From Thioclava electrotropha (GTDB lineage: Bacteria > Pseudomonadota > Alphaproteobacteria > Rhodobacterales > Rhodobacteraceae), in contig NZ_CP053562.1 in the NCBI RefSeq assembly GCF_002085925.2, positions 1,654,001 through 1,718,000 on the forward strand: 64,000 nucleotides of DNA, read 5' to 3'. The position numbers were made by a program, and so were the translations under genes. A model generated the notes under the pieces. That model worked only from the letters and a program-made list of their open reading frames with translations. It was not told the DNA's origin and searched no databases. Shown here one piece after another: positions 39,649-47,390 of the stretch. Each line of letters opens with the position of its first letter. The stretch's first letter is position 1.

Positions 39649-39675
39649 ACGCCGCGCCCGGTTGGGGCGCGGCGT
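39649..39675. terminator. Bidirectional terminator between fabF-like gene and ialB
   Basis: Perfect 10-bp stem ACGCCGCGCC/GGCGCGGCGT with a 7-base loop. CTTTAATTT follows on the plus strand and TTTTCAAAT on the minus strand. Confidence 0.88.
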
Positions 39676-39718
39676 CTTTAATTTCAAACGGTTGCGAGCC
39701 GAAGCTCATCTATTCAGC

Positions 39719-40420
39719 TTACTGCTGAACGCCGTTTTCCTTGTTGGTTTTCACGGTTTCGTCGAAGGCTTTGGTGAAGCCCTTGAGCGAGATATCCGCT
39801 TTCACCTTCTGCTGCGGGTTGGCCAGCGGCGTGATCGTGATCGTCGCCTTGCTGCCCTTCTTGAGCGACTCGAGTTCGGCCTTGCCGACGCCGAAGCGCG
39901 CGAAGCAACCCATCATGCGCGGGTCGCAGAAGGAATAGGGGTAGACCATTGCCTTGCCGCCATCGACCTGCATCACGAGGTTCTGCGACAGCAGGGTCTG
40001 CATCGGCACCATCACGGTCAGACCGGCTGCGGCCTGGCTGCCATCGGGCAGGCCGATCACCGAGATGTCGGCCACGTTGCCGCCATTCTGGTCCTTGATC
40101 ACCTGATACATCTGGCAGGGATCCTTGCCGTCGGGCGACTTGGCGCATTGCAGCTGCCAGTCTTCGTAGGTGGCCTTGATGTAGGTCTGCGGCTCCTGCG
40201 GCTTCTGGGCCTGCTGATCGGCGCCGGGCATCGTCGGCGCGGCGTCAGCACCGTTCGCAGGCGCCTGATCGGTGCTGGTCGCATCCGCCGCCGGGGCCGT
40301 CGCGCCCGCATCCGCCGAGGGGGTCGTGGTCGTGTCGCTCGAGGTGGTATCTTGCGCCCACGCCCCGCTTGCAAGGCCGAGGGCCAGTGCGAGGGCGAGC
40401 GGTTTCGTCAGTTGAGACAT
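39719..40420 (-). CDS. Invasion-associated locus B (IalB)-family protein
   Basis: Periplasmic protein of 233 residues. A signal peptide (LALALALGLASGAWA) is followed by a low-complexity Thr/Ala/Asp region (residues 23-75) rich in TTTT and PAAD. The IalB domain begins at EDWQLQCAKSPDGKDPCQMY near 86. It contains four cysteines in pairs expected to form disulfides (QLQCAK...DPCQMY and SFCDPRMMGCFARFG). The family is widespread in alphaproteobacteria; the invasion function is known only in Bartonella. The role in free-living Rhodobacteraceae is unclear. The ATG at 40420 has GGAGAAG upstream. Confidence 0.88.
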   Translation of the reverse strand: MSQLTKPLALALALGLASGAWAQDTTSSDTTTTPSADAGATAPAADATSTDQAPANGADAAPTMPGADQQAQKPQEPQTYIKATYEDWQLQCAKSPDGKDPCQMYQVIKDQNGGNVADISVIGLPDGSQAAAGLTVMVPMQTLLSQNLVMQVDGGKAMVYPYSFCDPRMMGCFARFGVGKAELESLKKGSKATITITPLANPQQKVKADISLKGFTKAFDETVKTNKENGVQQ

Positions 40421-40832
40421 ATTACTCTTCTCCTGAAACGTATTGGGCGAAGGCTTAACACGGGGCTGCGCCCCTGTCAGTCGCGAATTCCGCAGCGGCG
40501 CTCACGGATCGGCGGCAAACTGCCACAGTTTCGTGAGCGGTTCGACGGCCTGCATCGGCGCTGGGGCACGCGAGAGATTTCGCGGAAAGAGCGGGGGCGA
40601 TTCAGTTGCGCCGCGCGCGGGCTGTATCGGCTATTCCGGGGGGAGTGAAAGCTGGGCTTTCCAAGCGAAAGGGGCCCATTCGGACCCCTTCCTTTTCCCC
40701 CTGTCGGACTGGCCGACTTCGTCATTGCCGACACGCTAGGCCGTAATTTTTCACAGGTCAACAGGCAAAGTTGAGGAAGTGTGACAGGCGGTGAGGCGAT
40801 GAACTCAGGTGCGCAATCCCTTGGCACAGAAG

Positions 40833-40920
40833 AAAAAGACCGCGCCAAGCGTGGCGCGGCCAGTTCAACAGGGAGGAAGCGCCCCCATCCGCGCAAAAGC
40901 GCACTCCGGGGGCAGGATCA
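40833..40920 (-). ncRNA. Candidate small RNA with CCUCCC single-stranded segment
   Basis: Read on the minus strand, a 5' hairpin is followed by an unpaired segment and an intrinsic terminator. The hairpin is GCCCCC...GGGGGC (40881-40886 with 40908-40913), with an inner GCGC-TTTT-GCGC. The unpaired segment is CGCTTCCTCCCTGTTGAAC. The terminator is CCGCGCCA-CGCT-TGGCGCGG then TCTTTTTC. No minus-strand protein gene ends here, so the terminator needs another transcript. The CUUCCUCCC segment could pair with ribosome binding sites. I could not recognise a firm promoter (only CAATAC and TACCTT as weak -10 candidates), so this remains a prediction. Confidence 0.4.
40838..40859 (-). terminator. Intrinsic terminator of the candidate sRNA
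   Basis: Perfect 8-bp stem CCGCGCCA/TGGCGCGG with a 4-base loop; TCTTTTTCTTC follows on the minus strand. Confidence 0.7.
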
Positions 40921-40981
40921 GACTGGCGCAAAAGGGTTAAGGTAGTATTGTCGGAGCCGAAATTTGTTTGGCGAGGGCAAG

Positions 40982-42562
40982 ATGACCGGTGTTCTGACCG
41001 AAGAGGGTGTGTTCGTTGGGGGCGGTGGTGAAGGCTACGCAAGCCCGCAGGAATTGAAGCTCCAATACGGCAACCGTCACGGGCTGGTTGCGGGCGCGAC
41101 CGGCACCGGCAAGACGGTGACGCTGCAGATCCTCGCGGAAGGTTTTTCGCAGGCGGGCGTGCCGGTCTTCATGGCCGATGTGAAAGGCGATCTGTCGGGC
41201 ATCGCGGCCACCGGCTCGACCGAGGCGAAGCTGCACAACGCCTTCATGGAACGCTCGCAGACCATCGGTTTCGATCTGGAATATCGCGCCTATCCGACGG
41301 TCTTCTGGGACATGTTCGGCGAGAAGGGCCACCCGGTGCGCACGACCGTCTCCGAGATGGGGCCGCTGCTGCTGAGCCGCCTTTTGGGGCTGACCGAGGC
41401 ACAGGAAGGGGCGCTCAACATCGCCTTCCACATCGCCGACAAGGAGGGGCTGGCGCTGCTCGACCTCGACGATCTGCGCGCGATGCTGCGCCATATCGGT
41501 GAGCGCGCGGATGAGATCGCGCTGGAATACGGCAATGTCGGCACCGCGACGATCGGCGCGATCCAGCGCGATCTTCTTGTGCTGGAGAACCAGGGCGGGG
41601 CGCAGTTCTTCGGCGAACCCGCGCTGGATCTCAGCGATCTGATCCAGATCGACGAAAACGGCATGGGCCAGATCAACATCCTCGCCGCCGACAAGCTGAT
41701 GGGCAGCCCGCAGCTTTACGCGACCTTCCTGCTGTGGCTACTCTCGGAACTGTTCGAGGAGCTGCCCGAGGTCGGCAATCCCGACAAGCCCAAGCTCGTC
41801 TTCTTCTTCGACGAGGCGCATCTGCTGTTCGACGACGCGCCGAAGGCGCTGGTCGACAAGGTGGAGCAGGTGGCGCGATTGATCCGCTCGAAAGGGGTGG
41901 GGGTGTTCTTCATCACCCAGAACCCCGGGGACGTGCCCGACGGCATTCTCAGCCAGCTTGGCAACCGCGTGCAGCACGCGTTGCGCGCCTTCACCGCAAA
42001 GGATCAGCGCGACCTGCACCGCGCCGCCGAGAACTACCGCGCTAATCCGAGCTTCGACACCGAGATCGCGATCAAGGAGGTCGGCACCGGCGAGGCGGTG
42101 ACCTCCTTCCTCGAGAAGAAGGGCGTGCCGGGCATGGTCGAGCGGACGCTTATCCGCCCGCCGCAGTCGCGCCTGGGCCCGCTCAGCGATACCGAGCGCG
42201 CCGCCGTGATCGCTTCAAGCGGTCTGGGCGAGAAATACGACACGCCTGTGGATCGCGAGTCGGCGCAGGAAATCCTCGCCAAGCGTGCCGAACTGGCCGC
42301 GCGCGAGGCCGCGGAGGCCGAGGCGCGCGAGAAGGCGGCCAAGACCGCCGCAGGCCGCTCTGAGCTCGATGAAGGCTTCGACAGTTTCAACAATGCACGG
42401 CGCTACGATCCGACGGCGAAGTCGAAACCGGCGCGCAAATCCTCGCGCCGGTCCGATACGATCCTCGAGACCTTCGGCAAGAGCTTTGCGCGTCAGTTGG
42501 GCACCAAGACGGGCCAGACGATCGTGCGCGGGGTTCTCGGCTCGCTCTTCAAGTCGCGCTGA
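40982..42562 (+). CDS. HerA-like ATPase, DUF853 (YjgR family)
   Basis: A 526-residue cytoplasmic ATPase. Walker A AGATGTGKTVT is near residue 38, Walker B KLVFFFDEAHLLFDD near 275, a sensor-like FFITQNPGDVPD near 310 and an arginine-bearing QHALRAFTAKDQRD near 330. The YjgR-type stretch FMADVKGDLSGIA follows the P loop near 62. The C-terminal 120 residues are an Ala/Glu/Lys-rich coiled-coil-like segment ending in GVLGSLFKSR. The molecular function of DUF853 is unknown, though it is related to HerA/FtsK translocases. The ATG at 40982 has GAGGG five bases upstream; the TTG at 40964 is less likely. Confidence 0.9.
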   Translation: MTGVLTEEGVFVGGGGEGYASPQELKLQYGNRHGLVAGATGTGKTVTLQILAEGFSQAGVPVFMADVKGDLSGIAATGSTEAKLHNAFMERSQTIGFDLEYRAYPTVFWDMFGEKGHPVRTTVSEMGPLLLSRLLGLTEAQEGALNIAFHIADKEGLALLDLDDLRAMLRHIGERADEIALEYGNVGTATIGAIQRDLLVLENQGGAQFFGEPALDLSDLIQIDENGMGQINILAADKLMGSPQLYATFLLWLLSELFEELPEVGNPDKPKLVFFFDEAHLLFDDAPKALVDKVEQVARLIRSKGVGVFFITQNPGDVPDGILSQLGNRVQHALRAFTAKDQRDLHRAAENYRANPSFDTEIAIKEVGTGEAVTSFLEKKGVPGMVERTLIRPPQSRLGPLSDTERAAVIASSGLGEKYDTPVDRESAQEILAKRAELAAREAAEAEAREKAAKTAAGRSELDEGFDSFNNARRYDPTAKSKPARKSSRRSDTILETFGKSFARQLGTKTGQTIVRGVLGSLFKSR

Positions 42563-42965
42563 GAGACGGATCTGCCGCACAGTTATCGGTGGGCTGCCGC
42601 GCCAGCCGCGCCTCCGCAAGCAGCGCGATCAGCAGCTCGATATGGCGGGCGACCGAATAGGTAGCCTCGCCCGCGCGCCGCGCGTGATCGAGCGCCGCTT
42701 CCTCGGCCATCAGCGCGCGCAGGGCCGCGCCCGGACGTGGCAGTTCGCTCATCCGCATCACCCGCTTGAGGTCGCGCTTGCGGCTGTAATCGCTCAGCCC
42801 GTGCCGCGCCGCGCGGATCAACAGGCGCGGGCGGCGCAGCTTCGCCACGGCGGTGACAGGATCGGGATCAGGGGCGACGCTGTCGGCTTCGGCCGGTTCG
42901 ACGAGGCGCAAGGGCGACGGGGCGTGGAAGGCGGGCGTGGATTTCTGGCGAAATGCGAAGGTCAT
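42549..42965 (-). CDS. DUF6477-like hypothetical protein
   Basis: A 138-residue cytoplasmic protein found in Rhodobacteraceae. Recognisable pieces are LRRPRLLIRAARHGLSDYSR near 44 followed by KRDLKRVM, and a helical C-terminus with Ala/Arg runs. There is no signal peptide or membrane segment. The ATG at 42965 has GGGAG upstream; the ORF continues to 43025 without a better start. It overlaps the 3' end of the HerA-like gene by 14 bases (convergent) and is divergent from the DUF6456-like gene. The family name is recalled from synteny and sequence style, so treat it as tentative. Confidence 0.65.
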   Translation of the reverse strand: MTFAFRQKSTPAFHAPSPLRLVEPAEADSVAPDPDPVTAVAKLRRPRLLIRAARHGLSDYSRKRDLKRVMRMSELPRPGAALRALMAEEAALDHARRAGEATYSVARHIELLIALLAEARLARQPTDNCAADPSLSAT

Positions 42966-43089
42966 CGGAAACTCCCTTGAGGTGAGATCCCGAGCGTTAC
43001 CCAGCCTCAGGCGGTGTTGCGCCATTTCGCCCTCAAGCGCGCGCCCCGCAAAGCTTTGTTTAGGAAGTTTAAGGAATTCTTGCTGGCGT

Positions 43090-43112
43090 CCCGTTTATTA
43101 ACGAACGGGTAA
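43090..43112. promoter_or_regulatory. Dyad and near-CtrA site before the DUF6456-like gene
   Basis: CCCGTT-N8-AACGGG (43090-43109) overlaps TTAA-CGAACGG-GTAA (43098-43112), which is one base short of the CtrA consensus TTAA-N7-TTAA. It lies between the two divergent Rhodobacteraceae-specific genes. Confidence 0.35.
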
Positions 43113-43180
43113 CCAAAGCAACTCACGGTTGTTACCGGACGGACTCGCCGCGCGTTTCGCGGCGCAATCTGGGGGACAAT

Positions 43181-44305
43181 ATGACTTCGATCGCACCGGC
43201 CCCGGCGGCGCTTCCCGCCTGGCTGCCCGAACATGCCCGACTCTATCTGCGCCATGTCGAAGAAGGCGTTCCGATACGGGCACTGGCACGGGCGGAAGGG
43301 TGCGCGGCCTCGACCATCCTGCGCCGCGTGCGCCGGATCGAGGCGCGGCGGGACGATCCGCTGGTCGATGAGGCGCTCGAACGTCTTGGCCGCGCGGCCG
43401 GGCCGGGCGCTGCCAATTATCCCGAGGCTCCGATGACGACCGTGCTCCAAAAGGACACGCCCATGACCGCTGCTTTCCGCCCCTCCGAGACGCCCGCCGA
43501 TGAAGACCAGCTGCGCCGCGAGACGCGCCGCATTCTGCGCCGCCTGGCCGAGCCGGGTGCGCTCCTGATCGTGGGGCGCGAGATGGACAAGGCCGTGGTG
43601 CTGCGCGGCACGGTGCGCACGGCCGTGTTGGAGCGCGCGGTGGCGCAGGCTTTCGCGCTCAAGGACTGGATCGAGGTCGCCCATGCGGGCCGCGTCACCA
43701 GCTACGAGATCACGCAGGCGGGGCGCGCGGCGCTGAAACGCGTGCTGGAGGAAGAGGCCGCAGCACGCGGCGAGACCGCCGCCAATCCCTTCGCCGCCCA
43801 GCATGGCGAGTTCGCCCACGAGACGCGCGCCGACGCGGACGGGCATCAGCGCCGGGTGCGCGCCAATCTGGCCGAAAGCCCGCTCGCGGTGCTGGCGCGG
43901 CGGCGTGACAAACAGGGGCGACCGTTCCTCGGCGCCGATCTGGTCGCGGCAGGCGAGCGTCTGCGCGAGGATTTCGAACTGGCGCAGATGGGCCCGCGCG
44001 TGGGTCAGAACTGGGAACGGTTCCTGACCGGCGGCGGCGGGCGCGGGCAGTATCGCCCCGAGCTAGCGATGGGTGGCGGCTCCGACACCGCGCGCGAACG
44101 GGTGGCGCTGGCGCTGCGCGATCTGGGGCCGGGACTGGGCGACATGGCGCTGCGCTGCTGCTGCTTTCTCGAAGGTCTGGAGACGGCGGAGAAGCGGCTC
44201 GGCTGGTCGGCACGCTCGGGCAAGATCGTCCTGCGCATCGCGCTGCAACGTCTCAAGCGCCATTACGACGACACCTATGGCGGGGCCAGTCCGATGATTG
44301 GGTGA
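43181..44305 (+). CDS. DUF6456-like protein with N-terminal helix-turn-helix
   Basis: A 374-residue cytoplasmic protein of a Rhodobacteraceae-restricted family. An HTH-like segment (IRALARAEGCAASTILRRVR) is near residue 28-48. A winged-helix-like part around 110-190 includes TSYEITQAGRAALKRVLEE. The conserved C-terminal domain (about 225-370) has SPLAVLARRRDKQGRPFLGA, TARERVALALRDLGPGLGDM and GWSARSGKIVLRIALQRLKR. I read it as a DNA-binding regulator. The DUF number is from memory of the family; DNA targets are unknown. The ATG at 43181 has GGGGGAC upstream. Confidence 0.75.
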   Translation: MTSIAPAPAALPAWLPEHARLYLRHVEEGVPIRALARAEGCAASTILRRVRRIEARRDDPLVDEALERLGRAAGPGAANYPEAPMTTVLQKDTPMTAAFRPSETPADEDQLRRETRRILRRLAEPGALLIVGREMDKAVVLRGTVRTAVLERAVAQAFALKDWIEVAHAGRVTSYEITQAGRAALKRVLEEEAAARGETAANPFAAQHGEFAHETRADADGHQRRVRANLAESPLAVLARRRDKQGRPFLGADLVAAGERLREDFELAQMGPRVGQNWERFLTGGGGRGQYRPELAMGGGSDTARERVALALRDLGPGLGDMALRCCCFLEGLETAEKRLGWSARSGKIVLRIALQRLKRHYDDTYGGASPMIG

Positions 44306-44594
44306 GTGGCGGTCCGGGCGTTCTGCAAGAGCTATCCGGACGCGCTCACGCGGCCAAACTCTAATGCCAAACAGTCCGTTAAAGTTAAGGTTTTACCTCA
44401 ACATCACGCCGCAAGTCATTGTCAAAAAAGTAAATATCGCGAAGCTTTGCTCGTTCCCGTTCCGTTTATCGCGAATACGCGTTCGCGCGGCTATGGCGCG
44501 CACCGTTACAGATATCTTCTTGGCATGAGCCATCCATGTGAAAGCGGCATAAAGCGAAGTTGTAAATATTGTCGACTATCGATAACCGAAGATT

Positions 44595-45488
44595 ATGAAT
44601 ATCACGCTTCGCCAACTCACCTATCTGCGGGCGCTCGGTCAGGCGCGCTCTTTCTCGCGCGCCGCCGAGATCGTCCATGTCAGCCAGCCCGCGCTCTCGG
44701 TCCAAATCCGTGAGCTGGAGGAGCAGGTTGGCCAGCCGCTGGTCGAGCGCCGCCCGCGCGATGTCCGGCTGACGCGGGCGGGGCGGCGGGTGCTGGAGAC
44801 CGCCGAGCGGGTCGCGGGCGAGTTGCGCGATCTGCAGTCCGAGGCGCGGCGCGGGCTGGGGCAGGTCAATCTCGGTGTGATCCCGACCATCGCGCCCTAT
44901 CTGCTGCCCGCGTCTCTGGCGGGGCTGCGCGCGCAAGGGGGGCTTCGGCTGCGCGAGGCCACGACCGAGTCGTTGCTGGCCGAGATCGCCGAGGGGCGCC
45001 TCGATGCCGCGATCATCGCGACGCCTGCGCCCGAACTGTTCGAGACACCGCTTTTCGAGGATCGCTTCCTGCTGGCCGGGACGCCGGATCAGCTCACCAT
45101 GGTGCGCGGCCTCAGCCCGCAGGCGATCGACCCGGATCAGCTCTTGCTGCTCGACGAAGGCCATTGCCTCGCGGATCAGGCGCTGGCGCTGTGCGGGCTG
45201 ACGCGGGCGGCGCAGCGCATTGATCTGGGGGCGTCCTCGCTGACCACGCTTTGCGCGCTGGCCGGGCAGGCGATGGGGCTGACGCTGGTGCCCGAGATCG
45301 CGAGCTTGCAGGAAACCCGGGCCTTCCCGACGCTCGCGCTCAGCCGGTTCGACGAAGAGCCGGCACGGACCGTAAGGCTGGTCCGTGCCCGCGAAGTTTC
45401 CGATGCCGAGGCGTGGTTCGACCCGCTCGCGCAGGTTCTGCAAAAAGCGGGCGAGGGGCTGGTCGCGCAGGCGCGCAGACGCTTCTGA
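44595..45488 (+). CDS. oxyR: Hydrogen-peroxide-sensing LysR regulator
   Basis: LysR-type activator of peroxide defence, 297 residues. The N-terminal HTH is FSRAAEIVHVSQPALSVQIR near residues 19-38. The two redox cysteines are Cys191 and Cys200 in DEGHCLADQALALC, nine residues apart exactly as Cys199/Cys208 of E. coli OxyR. That spacing makes the OxyR call firm rather than generic LysR. A palindrome TATCGATA (44577-44584) just upstream could be part of an autoregulatory site. It is convergent with a peroxiredoxin gene, a likely target. Confidence 0.93.
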   Translation: MNITLRQLTYLRALGQARSFSRAAEIVHVSQPALSVQIRELEEQVGQPLVERRPRDVRLTRAGRRVLETAERVAGELRDLQSEARRGLGQVNLGVIPTIAPYLLPASLAGLRAQGGLRLREATTESLLAEIAEGRLDAAIIATPAPELFETPLFEDRFLLAGTPDQLTMVRGLSPQAIDPDQLLLLDEGHCLADQALALCGLTRAAQRIDLGASSLTTLCALAGQAMGLTLVPEIASLQETRAFPTLALSRFDEEPARTVRLVRAREVSDAEAWFDPLAQVLQKAGEGLVAQARRRF

Positions 45489-45514
45489 TCGCCGCGCGCC
45501 CCGGTCCCTCGGCA

Positions 45515-45537
45515 GCCGGCCCGATAAACAGGCCGGC
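45515..45537. terminator. Hairpin between convergent oxyR and peroxiredoxin
   Basis: Perfect 7-bp stem GCCGGCC/GGCCGGC with a 9-base loop; no T tract, so it may act weakly in both directions. Confidence 0.45.
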
Positions 45538-45543
45538 ATAAGG

Positions 45544-46092
45544 TCACGCCGCCGCTTCGGCCTTGGCGTTGACCAGCCAGTTCATGACGGTCTCGGGCGA
45601 GGACACGCCATAGGGGTCTTCGCCGTGATTGTCTTCAAGGCCGGGCTCTTCGAACCAAGCCTCGATCACGCCGTCATTGACGACGGCCGCATAGCGCCAC
45701 GAGCGCAGACCGAAGCCCAGATTGTCCTTGCGCACCAGCATGCCGACGCGGCGGGTGAACTCGCCCGAACCATCGGGGATCACCTTGACGTTCTCGAGGC
45801 CCTGCGCCTTGGCCCACTGGTTCATCACGAAGGCGTCGTTGACCGACAGGCAGTAGATCTCGTCGATGCCCTGCTCGGCGAAATCGTTGAAGCCCTTCTC
45901 GAAGCCGGGCAGCTGGTAGGTCGAGCAGGTGGGGGTGAAGGCGCCGGGCAGTGCAAACAGCACCACGCGCTTGCCCGCGAAGTAATCCGAGGTGGTCTTG
46001 TCCTCCCAACGGAAGGGATTCGGCCCCTCGATGCTGTCATCGCGCACGCGGGTGTGGAAGGTCACTTCAGGCAGTTTCGAACCGGAAAGCAT
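45544..46092 (-). CDS. Peroxiredoxin, Prx5 (AhpE/TSA-like, redoxin) type
   Basis: Thiol peroxidase of 182 residues reducing H2O2 and organic peroxides. The peroxidatic Cys56 is in the signature PGAFTPTCSTYQLPGFEKG. A second Cys81 (EIYCLSVNDAFVMNQW) follows, and the conserved Arg that completes the active site is near 128 (WRYAAVVNDGVI). The N-terminus GSKLPEVTFHTR matches the Prx5/PMP20 branch, which often uses glutathione or glutaredoxin. The ATG at 46092 has GGAG upstream. Convergent with oxyR. Confidence 0.93.
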   Translation of the reverse strand: MLSGSKLPEVTFHTRVRDDSIEGPNPFRWEDKTTSDYFAGKRVVLFALPGAFTPTCSTYQLPGFEKGFNDFAEQGIDEIYCLSVNDAFVMNQWAKAQGLENVKVIPDGSGEFTRRVGMLVRKDNLGFGLRSWRYAAVVNDGVIEAWFEEPGLEDNHGEDPYGVSSPETVMNWLVNAKAEAAA

Positions 46093-46389
46093 GGGGAGGT
46101 CTCCTTTGTCGGTTGGGGAGGTTGCGTTTTGGAGAGTGTCCTGACTAGCGGATGTCCCTTTCGGTCACAATCGCTGACTTTGCAGTTGCGGCATTCGCTG
46201 CGCGAGACCCTTTCCGATGCGCGGAGATGTTCGGCCTCTTTGAATTCGTTATCCTTGTGGTGATCCTGACCGCCGCTTCCGCGCAGGTCAGCCGCGCGCG
46301 ATGTGCAAGGCTGCCTTCGGGCCTGCGCATTTGCATCCGACACGCAATCGGCTTATGTGACGATCAACCGCACTCCGAAAGGATGGATC

Positions 46390-47340
46390 ATGCGCGATCT
46401 CAAGATGCCCGGTGAACGCCACCCCGAAAAGGCGCATCGCGCCGACAATGCTCAGCCCAAGAAACCCGATTGGATCCGCGTGAAAGCGCCGGTCTCGGAA
46501 GGCTACAAGAAGACGCGCGACATTTTGAAGACCAACAAGCTGGTCACCGTCTGCGAAGAGGCAGGCTGCCCGAATGTCGGCGAATGCTGGAGCCAGGGTC
46601 ACGCCACCATGATGATCATGGGCGAGATCTGTACCCGCGGCTGTTCCTTCTGCAACGTGGCCACCGGTCGCCCCGACGCGCTCGACGTGTTCGAGCCGGG
46701 CCGCGTCGCTCACGCGGTCGAGACGCTGGGCCTGAACCACGTCGTGATCACCTCGGTCGACCGCGACGATCTGGACGATGGCGGCGCGGAGCATTTCGCC
46801 CAGACGATCCGCGCGATCCGTCACCGCTCGCCCGACACCACGATCGAGATCCTGACGCCGGACTTCCTGAAATGCGAGCCCGCCGCGCTGGAGAAGGTCG
46901 TTGAGGCGCGCCCCGATGTCTTCAACCACAATCTGGAAACCGTGCCGGGCCTCTATCCCGGCGTGCGCCCCGGCGCGCGCTACTTCCACTCGCTGCGTCT
47001 GCTGCAGCGCGTGAAAGAGCTGGACCCGTCGATGTTCACCAAGTCCGGCATCATGGTCGGTCTGGGCGAGGACGCGCCGCAGGTCCGTCAGGTGATGGAT
47101 GACATGCGCTCGGCCGACGTCGATTTCCTGACCATCGGTCAGTATCTGCAGCCGACGCCGAAGCACCACGCGGTGATGCGTTTCATCACCCCGGACGAGT
47201 TCCGCGATTACGAGAAAGCGGCTTACGGCAAGGGCTTCCTGATGGTGTCCGCCACGCCGCTGACCCGCTCGAGCTATCACGCGGGCGACGACTTCGCCCG
47301 GCTCCGCGAGAACCGGCTGAAGAAGCTCGGCCTGAACTGA
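46390..47340 (+). CDS. lipA: Lipoyl synthase
   Basis: Radical-SAM enzyme inserting two sulfurs into octanoyl-protein to make lipoate. In the 316-residue product the SAM cluster cysteines are CTRGCSFC at 81, 85 and 88. The auxiliary cluster motif [12 protein letters not shown] supplies Cys55, 60 and 66. The C-terminal [10 protein letters not shown] carries the third auxiliary-cluster serine. The ATG at 46390 has GAAAGGAT upstream; the longer frame is unsupported. It ends in a strong bidirectional terminator shared with the polysaccharide operon. Confidence 0.97.
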   Translation: MRDLKMPGERHPEKAHRADNAQPKKPDWIRVKAPVSEGYKKTRDILKTNKLVTVCEEAGCPNVGECWSQGHATMMIMGEICTRGCSFCNVATGRPDALDVFEPGRVAHAVETLGLNHVVITSVDRDDLDDGGAEHFAQTIRAIRHRSPDTTIEILTPDFLKCEPAALEKVVEARPDVFNHNLETVPGLYPGVRPGARYFHSLRLLQRVKELDPSMFTKSGIMVGLGEDAPQVRQVMDDMRSADVDFLTIGQYLQPTPKHHAVMRFITPDEFRDYEKAAYGKGFLMVSATPLTRSSYHAGDDFARLRENRLKKLGLN

Positions 47341-47363
47341 GCGCGCCCATCGCGATTTGAATG

Positions 47364-47390
47364 AACCCGGCCCTGTGTGGCCGGGTTTTT
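47364..47390. terminator. Bidirectional terminator, lipA / polysaccharide operon
   Basis: Perfect 9-bp stem AACCCGGCC/GGCCGGGTT with a 6-base loop and T5 on the plus side. The minus-strand acyltransferase gene ends at its edge. Confidence 0.88.

Larger units (their letters stand above)
40421..40981. other. Gene-free interval with candidate sRNA
   Basis: About 560 bases with no supported protein gene. Part of it, 40440-40640, is GC-rich with many CGCG runs and no good start signals. An imperfect hairpin (AAGGGGCCC/GGACCCCTT) is near 40669-40690. The right part holds the structured sRNA candidate described at 40833-40920. Confidence 0.5.

Noticed and set aside
39662..40648. Plus-strand frame opposite ialB continuing into the intergenic region
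   Set aside because: Begins in the terminator and runs antisense to ialB; no ribosome site or recognisable fold.
46152..46415. Small plus-strand ORF before lipA with one hydrophobic stretch
   Set aside because: No ribosome binding site and it overlaps the lipA start in another frame; the hydrophobic run alone is not enough.
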